Assembly (NCBI GenBank): GCA_001824455.1
Contig: MHXL01000036.1
Span: 302-6,055 of the forward strand
DNA: 5,754 nucleotides
Source of the DNA: Desulfuromonadaceae bacterium GWB2_53_15
GTDB lineage: Bacteria > Desulfobacterota > Desulfuromonadia > Geobacterales > Pseudopelobacteraceae
Reading direction: 5' to 3'
In this document: piece by piece, positions 1-4,654 of the stretch
Layout: each line of letters opens with the position of its first letter
How positions within the stretch are numbered: the stretch's first letter is position 1
Notes under the pieces: generated by a model
The model's database searches: none
Told to the model about the DNA's origin: nothing
The model's input: the letters and a program-made list of their open reading frames with translations, nothing else
Translations under genes and position numbers: made by a program

Positions 1-639
1 GTCCTTCAACAGCAGGTGATTCTGCTTCTGGTCGAGAAATCCGCCCGTCTTCTGTCCGCTACGCAGGTCAACCTGGAAACGCAGACCGTTTTCCTCCATT
101 TCGACCAGATCCGGAATGTCACCTCGCAGGACCTCGACCCGCTCCTCCAACCCTTCCAAGGTGCGTACCGAGACATCGTTGCGGGCAATGATGCCCCGCG
201 GCTCAAATACCCTCTGGAGCGCATCCAGCAGCAGATCCCGCCGCTGTTCGATGCCGGCCGAGAGAAACTGCACCGAAAGGTAATCTCCGTATTTATCAAC
301 CACCAGACCGGGCAGAAAATCACTCTCTCCATAGACGGCACGGAAGGTGGCAAGCGACGGATAAAGCACCCGTCGATGACCCAGTGCCGCACGCAGGCGC
401 TGCTCGTAGAATTCGACGGTGTCGATGTCTTCCCGCTGCCGCGCCAGCAATCGCACGGCAATCAGTGAATGCGGGTTGTAATAGCCGCAACCGACCAGAG
501 CGCCGCCTGCATCGAACAGTTCAGCTGCAACACCCGACTCGCGCTCACCCTTGATATCAGCGATCTCATTGCTGAACACCCAGGGGTGGCCAGCCTTGAT
601 GCGACGGTCTTCGTTCTTTTTCAGCGTTATGGAAAGCAT
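1..639 (-). CDS. rlmI: RlmI-like class I SAM-dependent 23S rRNA (cytosine-C5) methyltransferase, C-terminus cut by the window edge
   Basis: The family puts a methyl group on C5 of a cytosine in 23S rRNA (C1962 in E. coli) using S-adenosylmethionine, in the cytoplasm. The minus-strand frame stays open for 213 codons from ATG at 639 to the window edge. It was found by translating the reverse complement, since no stop lies inside the window. Residues 1-65 look like the N-terminal PUA RNA-binding domain, with HPWVFSNEI at 18-26. The middle domain has GESDFLPGLVVDKYG at 104-118 and FLSAGIEQRR at 125-134. The block SGQKTGGFLDQKQN (194-207) is the family signature just before the Rossmann methyltransferase domain. 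That domain, with the SAM-binding loop and catalytic cysteine, lies outside the window. AAGG (647-650 on the plus strand) sits 7 nt before the ATG, which supports this start; an in-frame stop lies at 673-675. Family assignment is firm. The exact target base is inferred from the E. coli homologue. Confidence 0.9.
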   Translation of the reverse strand, partial: MLSITLKKNEDRRIKAGHPWVFSNEIADIKGERESGVAAELFDAGGALVGCGYYNPHSLIAVRLLARQREDIDTVEFYEQRLRAALGHRRVLYPSLATFRAVYGESDFLPGLVVDKYGDYLSVQFLSAGIEQRRDLLLDALQRVFEPRGIIARNDVSVRTLEGLEERVEVLRGDIPDLVEMEENGLRFQVDLRSGQKTGGFLDQKQNHLLLKD

Positions 640-700
640 GGATATGCCTTTTTGGGCGGACAAGGGAAAGGTTTATGCAATCTGGATGACCTTTTATTGA

Positions 701-759
701 TGTAGGGGCAAACCTTGTGTTTGCCCAGCAGTTGGGCGATTACAAGAATCGCCCCTACA
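701..759. repeat. REP/MITE-like 59-bp inverted-repeat element made of two hairpins
   Basis: The element is bounded by perfect 9-bp terminal inverted repeats, TGTAGGGGC (701-709) and GCCCCTACA (751-759). Inside are two consecutive perfect hairpins. The first is GGGCAAA 706-712 with TTTGCCC 720-726 around a 7-nt loop. The second is GGGCGATT 734-741 with AATCGCCC 747-754 around a 5-nt loop. Paired hairpins bordered by GTAGGGGC/GCCCCTAC resemble dispersed REP-type or MITE-like repeats that I recall from many bacterial genomes; copy number here cannot be seen. It lies in the gap between two minus-strand genes, so in RNA it could also slow transcription or protect mRNA ends. Neither hairpin is followed by a convincing U-run on the minus strand, so a rho-independent terminator is less likely. 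Confidence 0.75.
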
Positions 760-779
760 AATCAACTGTCTCATTTTGA

Positions 780-1322
780 TTACCTGTTGGAAACAAAGAC
801 CCCTCCAGTCAGGGCTTCCGCAATTGACAGACGTTCCGGAAGTTCCGCAGGGTTATCCGTCTGGGAAAGAAAGAGGGCGTTAACTGCGACCAGCACGGAA
901 TTAAGGCGATCAAGGTCAATCACAACCGACCCTGGCAGGGACTCGCACTGTTCCATGTTGAGAGGGCAGCAATCCACTCGCTGCTGGTCATTTTCCGTAT
1001 AAAGTATGGGGAGACCATGGGTGCGGCAGATGATCGGCCGGGCAGCATACAGCAGACAGCGTTGATGATGCAGGAGCGGACAGCGTTCATCATCGGCATG
1101 TTCCGACACGTAACTGCGGATATTGTCCGCCTCTTCAGCCGGCATGACATCCAGGGCAATGTTGAGTGCGGCTGTTTCTACCGGGAAGAGCGTGATCGAA
1201 GTGCAACAGGTACTGCACCCCTCAGAGCAGGTGATGTGCTCGCGCAAAGCCTTCTCTATCCCGTGGCAAAGCGCATCGACGCGTGCCACCAGGTGGCGGT
1301 AGTTTTCAAGAATATCATCCAT
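780..1322 (-). CDS. YkgJ-family cysteine-cluster (putative zinc/iron-chelating) protein
   Basis: This is a 180-residue cytoplasmic protein with the hallmarks of the CxxCxxCC/YkgJ family, thought to bind Zn or Fe; the biochemical role is not established. The cluster CSEGCSTCC covers residues 32-40 (Cys32, 36, 39, 40) and is followed by an acidic helix with the usual Glu (FPVETAAL, 46-53). A second block, RCPLLHHQRCLLY (80-92) then RPIICRTHGLP (95-105), supplies Cys81, 89 and 99; a CC pair at 118-119 and Cys126 come later. The frame stays open upstream to 1577, but that extension has no family similarity and covers the divergent promoter region. I therefore chose ATG at 1322, just before the first predicted helix; its Shine-Dalgarno is weak. 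The gene points towards rlmI, with a 140-bp gap holding the dispersed repeat. Family confidence is high; function is unknown. Confidence 0.85.
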   Translation of the reverse strand: MDDILENYRHLVARVDALCHGIEKALREHITCSEGCSTCCTSITLFPVETAALNIALDVMPAEEADNIRSYVSEHADDERCPLLHHQRCLLYAARPIICRTHGLPILYTENDQQRVDCCPLNMEQCESLPGSVVIDLDRLNSVLVAVNALFLSQTDNPAELPERLSIAEALTGGVFVSNR

Positions 1323-1397
1323 GGCTACATTAATAGCACAAATCTTCCCGAATTTAAAGGGTAGCGTGCTTATCAGGGTCAGCTCCTGGGGATCCTG

Positions 1398-1403
1398 ATT
1401 ATA
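1398..1403 (-). promoter_or_regulatory. Possible -10 box for the ykgJ-like gene
   Basis: On the minus strand this reads TATAAT, a perfect sigma70-type -10 hexamer, about 75 nt upstream of the chosen ATG at 1322. No good -35 was found at 16-18 bp (the hexamer at 17 bp is CAGGTT), so the assignment rests on the -10 and its location only. Confidence 0.35.
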
Positions 1404-1586
1404 TAGCCTCACGAACCGACAACCTGAGTACGCATCACCCGCAAAGACCTTCACGACAAACACAATCAAAAAACAGCACCCAGGCAGGTGGCCTGCAAAT
1501 ACGGCCAGACGCATGGCTATTTTGCAGTTTACCGGTACACTAGACCTTATACGGACAAGCCTTGACATCGACAGCACAGGAATGCA

Positions 1587-1605
1587 GGCCAGGGGTATCC
1601 TGGCC
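1587..1605 (+). promoter_or_regulatory. Inverted repeat in the leader of the outer-membrane protein gene
   Basis: GGCCAGG (1587-1593) and CCTGGCC (1599-1605) form a perfect 7-bp GC-rich stem around a 5-nt loop, 45 nt before the ATG at 1651. It could be an operator palindrome or an mRNA leader hairpin. The bases after it (GTTTCATTGTT) are only moderately T-rich, so a strong terminator is unlikely. Its role is unknown. Confidence 0.45.
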
Positions 1606-1639
1606 GTTTCATTGTTATACAGAACGAATAAAGGACTTC

Positions 1640-1643
1640 AGGA
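1640..1643 (+). promoter_or_regulatory. Ribosome binding site deciding the outer-membrane protein start
   Basis: AGGA, within CAGGAA, ends 7 nt before the ATG at 1651. This favours the internal start that gives a clean signal peptide over the far-upstream in-frame ATG at 1513. Confidence 0.6.
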
Positions 1644-1650
1644 AATCGAA

Positions 1651-2625
1651 ATGCGTTTGACCCTATTGCTCATTGCTTTCGTCTTTGCAGCCAGCACGGC
1701 GCAAGCGCAGGAATTCTTTCTGCTTGGCGGAGCCATAGAAAACAACGCCGCGCGTAACTTTTCGTACTCATGGCAGCTTGAATACAGGCAGGCGCTTGGA
1801 GAACATATTGCCGCCAGCATTTCTTACCTGAACGAAGGACATTTTATCAATCATCATCGAGACGGCAATACCATTCAACTCTGGGCACAGACAACAATGC
1901 TTGACCAGAGGCTTTCACTGGCAGCCGGAGTGGGACCCTATTATTTTTTCGACACCACCAGTAAGGCATCCGATGGTTCTTCTATAAATGATCGTGGCTG
2001 GGGGGGCGCGCTCAGTCTTTCTGCAACGTTATACACGGAAAGCCGTTGGCTGTTTCAACTGCGGGCCAACTGGGTTGGAATTGACGGAAAATTCGACACA
2101 TTGTCAACAGTCGCCGGAATCGGTTATCAACTGGAACAACCTTCTGCGCCCAAGCCAAGCGACAAGGAAATACACCAAAAGGACAAGACCACGGCCAATG
2201 AAGTAACCGTTTTCCTCGGCCAGACCATCACAAACACACTCGACACCTCACAGGATATTGCCACAAGCATAGAATACAGAAGAGGGCTGGCACGTAATCT
2301 GGACTGGACAGTCGCCTGGCTCTACGAAGGCGACGAACACCTGATCCGGCGCAACGGCGTAACCACGCAACTCTGGGCGGTACGGCCGTTCCTTGATGAC
2401 CGGCTGGTTCTCGGTGTCGGTGGCGGCGGGTATTTTGCCATCGAACAGTACCATGAATTGATCAATGGCAAGACCAGAAACAGGGTTCTGTCCGGTATTT
2501 TCACATTAACCGGCAGCTATCGGCTTCACCCGCAGTGGGCAATCAGAACATCATGGAACCGTATCATCACCAAATATAATATGGATACCGACGTAATTCT
2601 GGGTGGACTCGGCTATCTATTTTGA
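1651..2625 (+). CDS. Exported two-repeat beta-barrel-like outer-membrane protein, function unknown
   Basis: This is a 324-residue precursor. Residues 1-19 form a Sec signal peptide: Arg2, a hydrophobic core, then AQA at 17-19 before Gln20, a good signal peptidase I site. The mature part is rich in alternating polar/hydrophobic stretches with Tyr/Trp/Phe, as in outer-membrane beta strands, and ends in Phe (GYLF), as is usual for BAM substrates. It consists of two homologous halves, about 21-162 and 184-324, joined by a charged, proline-containing linker (163-183). Matching landmarks are YLNEG (59-63) and LYEG (224-227), QLWA at 76-79 and 240-243, LDQRL (84-88) and LDDRL (248-252), each followed by a Gly-rich strand with Tyr, and the closing VAGIGYQL / ILGGLGYLF. 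I recognise no named family. There is no PagL-like active-site motif that I can identify. It reads towards pfaD but is 364 bp away, so it is probably a separate transcription unit. The halves could be two 8-strand barrels or one larger barrel. Confidence 0.8.
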   Translation: MRLTLLLIAFVFAASTAQAQEFFLLGGAIENNAARNFSYSWQLEYRQALGEHIAASISYLNEGHFINHHRDGNTIQLWAQTTMLDQRLSLAAGVGPYYFFDTTSKASDGSSINDRGWGGALSLSATLYTESRWLFQLRANWVGIDGKFDTLSTVAGIGYQLEQPSAPKPSDKEIHQKDKTTANEVTVFLGQTITNTLDTSQDIATSIEYRRGLARNLDWTVAWLYEGDEHLIRRNGVTTQLWAVRPFLDDRLVLGVGGGGYFAIEQYHELINGKTRNRVLSGIFTLTGSYRLHPQWAIRTSWNRIITKYNMDTDVILGGLGYLF

Positions 2626-2776
2626 ATCGGCACAATGATAAATGTTTTTTCAGACCTGCAACGTAATGACAAGCATGCAACCTGCCACTTGCCGGCTACA
2701 CCTCACACACAAACGTTCAATACCAGGTGAAACCGGTATGTTATTAGCCGGTTAGTAGCCGTACATAGCTCATGCC

Positions 2777-2804
2777 ATGCAACATAACAGCCTTTGTGTT
2801 GCAT
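2777..2804. promoter_or_regulatory. Inverted repeat, operator or weak terminator
   Basis: ATGCAACA (2777-2784) and TGTTGCAT (2797-2804) are perfect inverted repeats. With one G-U pair the stem extends to 11 bp around the 6-nt loop CAGCCT (2788-2793). It is followed by TTTGTTGCG, a poor U-run, so it may be a weak terminator for the upstream gene. It is equally likely to be a dyad binding site about 40 bp upstream of the possible -35 for pfaD. Confidence 0.4.
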
Positions 2805-2840
2805 TTTGTTGCGATTTCAGATAAAAATGTCTGGTTAAAC

Positions 2841-2869
2841 TTGATAAAATTACTACCAGTCCATTTAAG
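2841..2869 (+). promoter_or_regulatory. Possible sigma70 promoter for pfaD-pfaA
   Basis: TTGATA (2841-2846, 5 of 6 matches to TTGACA) and TTTAAG (2864-2869, 4 of 6 to TATAAT) are separated by exactly 17 bp in a strongly AT-rich stretch. Transcription would begin near 2876, leaving a leader of a little over 110 nt. This is only a consensus match; in such AT-rich DNA chance hits are common. Confidence 0.35.
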
Positions 2870-2976
2870 CTGCTCAACAGAGAACCAGCTGTTTTTTAAC
2901 ATGAAGTGCACATGTCCACCGCCTCTTTTCCTCATCTGGCCATAGTACTTAACTCTTGAAATCTTATTTTCACGAC

Positions 2977-2981
2977 AGGAG
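2977..2981 (+). promoter_or_regulatory. Strong Shine-Dalgarno deciding the TTG start of pfaD
   Basis: AGGAG lies 8 nt before the TTG at 2990-2992. With a near-ideal sequence and spacing, it supports initiation at this rare start codon and keeps the conserved IGWWQ segment inside the protein. Confidence 0.75.
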
Positions 2982-2989
2982 ATCCCGGC

Positions 2990-4654
2990 TTGAGACCGTA
3001 TCAGACAAGGGGCAGCGTTAGTGCTTACCCCGCAGAACATAGCTACATCGGTTGGTGGCAGGCTGCTCCATCGCCACGGCAAGATCAGCCGATGAGCTTG
3101 AGTGAGGCCCTGCGTTCGATCCACCTGCCGGTCTACATGGTCAACAGGAATGGAAACATCCTTCCTGAATCAGGCGGCAATGGCCTAATGGGATGCGACA
3201 AGCCGTCAGACGACGCCTTGCCACTGGCAGGCTATGCCCCCCCCTGCATCCCTGAAAATCTGGGTGACCCCGAGTTCTGTGCGGAGTTGGGGCTGCGTTA
3301 CCCTTACCTGGGCGGATCCATGGCCAAGGGGATCAGCTCCGTGGCCATGGCGGAAGAACTGGGACAGGCTGGCATGCTCGGTTTTTTCGGGGCAGCCGGA
3401 CTGCCGCTTGCCACGGTGGAAGCGGCAATTGATCGCCTCGCTAACGGAAATTTACCCTATGGCTGCAACCTGATCCACTCACCCCAAGAACCAGACCTGG
3501 AAGAAGCACTGGTTGATCTGTTTATCCGCAAAGGTGTTCATCTCGTGGAGGCCTCTGCCTTCCTGGCACTGACCCTTTCGCTTGTGCGTTACCGGGTCCA
3601 TGGCATCCATCGTGCCCCTGACGGGAGCATTAGCACCCCCAACCGGATCATCGCCAAGGTTTCCCGCGAAGAGCTGGCCACTAGGTTCTTTTCACCTGCT
3701 CCCGACAAATTTCTCCGGGAGCTGGTTGCCAGCGGCACAATTACCCGGGAACAGGCCGAACTGGCCGCTCAAGTCCCCATGGCCCAGGAAGTTACCGCCG
3801 AGGCCGATTCCGGTGGTCACACCGACAACCGGCCGGCCAACACCCTCTTCCCAACCCTGCTCTCCCTGGCGGCACGATTGACAGCCACCCACGGCTACAG
3901 CCGAAAACTGCGCGTCGGGCTGGCCGGCGGCATCTCCACCCCGGCTTCCGCCGTGTCCGCCTTTGCCATGGGCGCCGCCTACATCATGGTCGGTTCGGCC
4001 CATCAAGCCTGCGTCGAATCCGGCACCTCCGACGTAGTGCGCGAGATGCTGGCGGAAACACGCCAGGCCGACGTGACCATGGCCCCGGCCGCCGATATGT
4101 TCGAGATGGGAGTAACTGTCCAAGTCCTTAAACGGGGCACCATGTTCCCCATGCGCGCCACCAAGCTGTATGAACTATACCGCAGTTACGGCAGCCTGGC
4201 CGAAATCCCTCCCGCTGAATTGGAAAAGTTGGAAAAGACCATGTTCCATGCCCCGCTGGAAGATATCTGGCAGGCCACCCGCGCCTTTTTCATCAAGCGC
4301 GACCCGCGCCAGGCAGAGCGGGGCGACCGGGATCCCAAGCACCGCATGGCCCTGGTTTTCCGTTGGTACCTGGGACAGGCGGCACACTGGGCAAAGGACG
4401 GCGAGCTTTCCCGCAAGGTCGACTACCAGATCTGGTGCGGCCCTGCCATGGGCGCCTTTAACGAATGGGCCAGTGCATCCGTGCTGGAAGCGCCTGCCCA
4501 GCGCAAGGTGGTCTCGGTCGCCCTCAACATCCTATATGGCGCCGCCGTGCTGACCCGCGTCAACGCCCTGCGCTGCCAGGGAATCCGGATCACACCGGAG
4601 AATCTGCCCACAAAGCCGCTCGAAATTGCCCACATCAAGGAGTACCTTAGGTGA
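2990..4654 (+). CDS. pfaD: PfaD-family trans-acting enoyl reductase of a polyunsaturated fatty acid / secondary lipid synthase
   Basis: PfaD is a stand-alone FMN-dependent enoyl reductase of the nitronate monooxygenase/2-nitropropane dioxygenase-like TIM-barrel class. It works with the PfaA-C megasynthase, reducing enoyl-ACP intermediates in selected rounds of chain growth. The 554 residues match the usual size of about 540. The N-terminal IGWWQ (20-24) and LPVYMVNRNG (46-55) match the family lead-in. The barrel begins with MAKGISSVAMAEELGQAGML (111-130), then GFFGAAGLPL (131-140) and LPYGCNLIHSP (155-165). EADSGGHTDNR (271-281) carries the His expected at the flavin active site (His277). GLAGGISTP (310-318) and GAAYIMVGS (328-336) fit the FMN phosphate site. 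The C-terminal part has the family block CGPAMGAFNEW (483-493). The start is TTG with a strong Shine-Dalgarno; no better start preserves IGWWQ. Its TGA overlaps the next gene's GTG by 4 bases, so the two are coupled. The family is very secure; the lipid product is unknown. Confidence 0.95.
   Translation: MRPYQTRGSVSAYPAEHSYIGWWQAAPSPRQDQPMSLSEALRSIHLPVYMVNRNGNILPESGGNGLMGCDKPSDDALPLAGYAPPCIPENLGDPEFCAELGLRYPYLGGSMAKGISSVAMAEELGQAGMLGFFGAAGLPLATVEAAIDRLANGNLPYGCNLIHSPQEPDLEEALVDLFIRKGVHLVEASAFLALTLSLVRYRVHGIHRAPDGSISTPNRIIAKVSREELATRFFSPAPDKFLRELVASGTITREQAELAAQVPMAQEVTAEADSGGHTDNRPANTLFPTLLSLAARLTATHGYSRKLRVGLAGGISTPASAVSAFAMGAAYIMVGSAHQACVESGTSDVVREMLAETRQADVTMAPAADMFEMGVTVQVLKRGTMFPMRATKLYELYRSYGSLAEIPPAELEKLEKTMFHAPLEDIWQATRAFFIKRDPRQAERGDRDPKHRMALVFRWYLGQAAHWAKDGELSRKVDYQIWCGPAMGAFNEWASASVLEAPAQRKVVSVALNILYGAAVLTRVNALRCQGIRITPENLPTKPLEIAHIKEYLR
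4637..4642 (+). promoter_or_regulatory. Shine-Dalgarno for the pfaA-like gene, inside the end of pfaD
   Basis: AAGGAG lies 8 nt before GTG at 4651, within the last codons of pfaD. It supports the GTG start and re-initiation of ribosomes that finish pfaD at the overlapping GTGA. Confidence 0.8.

Larger units (their letters stand above)
1323..1650. other. Divergent intergenic region between the ykgJ-like gene and the outer-membrane protein gene
   Basis: This 328-bp stretch separates two divergently oriented genes and should hold both promoters. Long open frames cross it on both strands (minus to 1577, plus from 1513), but their translations there look like random peptides and are best taken as non-coding. 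It contains a TATAAT hexamer facing left at 1398-1403 and a 7-bp inverted repeat at 1587-1605, both listed separately. No convincing -35/-10 pair was found for the rightward gene. TATACG (1548-1553) and TATACA (1616-1621) are the best -10-like hexamers. Confidence 0.6.
2626..2989. other. AT-rich intergenic region upstream of the pfaD-pfaA operon
   Basis: These 364 bp lie between two same-strand genes. They are markedly AT-rich (about one third G+C at 2821-2880) compared with the GC-rich synthase genes that follow. I see no convincing gene. Contents: a bulged hairpin ATACCaGG / CCGGTAT at 2720-2739; an AACCGG/CCGGTT inverted repeat at 2731-2753, nested within CGGCTAC (2693-2699) / GTAGCCG (2755-2761); an 8-bp inverted repeat at 2777-2804; and a possible sigma70 promoter at 2841-2869. 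It probably includes the end of the upstream transcript and the control region of the lipid synthase operon. No clear rho-independent terminator was found for the outer-membrane protein gene. Confidence 0.6.

Noticed and set aside
16..468. 150-aa plus-strand open frame
   Set aside because: It lies wholly opposite the rlmI frame, which has clear family motifs throughout; this is a shadow frame.
1323..1577. N-terminal extension of the YkgJ-like gene to 1577
   Set aside because: The extra 85 residues have no family similarity and run through the divergent promoter region; the family normally starts close to the chosen Met.
1513..1650. N-terminal extension of the outer-membrane protein to the ATG at 1513
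   Set aside because: It would bury the signal peptide internally; the ATG at 1651 has a good Shine-Dalgarno and starts right at the signal peptide.
2868..2897. AGCTG/CAGCT stem followed by GTTTTTT, terminator-like
   Set aside because: The stem is only 5 bp with a 13-nt loop, and it overlaps the predicted transcription start of pfaD; too weak to call a terminator.
2937..2954. Possible sigma54 promoter (TGGC...) before pfaD
   Set aside because: The GC of the -12 element is absent at the required 10-nt spacing from the GG.
2744..3124. 126-aa minus-strand open frame across the pfaD upstream region
   Set aside because: About a third overlaps the conserved N-terminus of pfaD on the other strand, no recognisable domain is seen, and it has no clear ribosome binding site. 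A decayed gene remnant cannot be excluded, but nothing supports it positively.
3692..4123. 143-aa Gly/His-rich minus-strand open frame
   Set aside because: Shadow of GC-rich pfaD coding sequence on the opposite strand.
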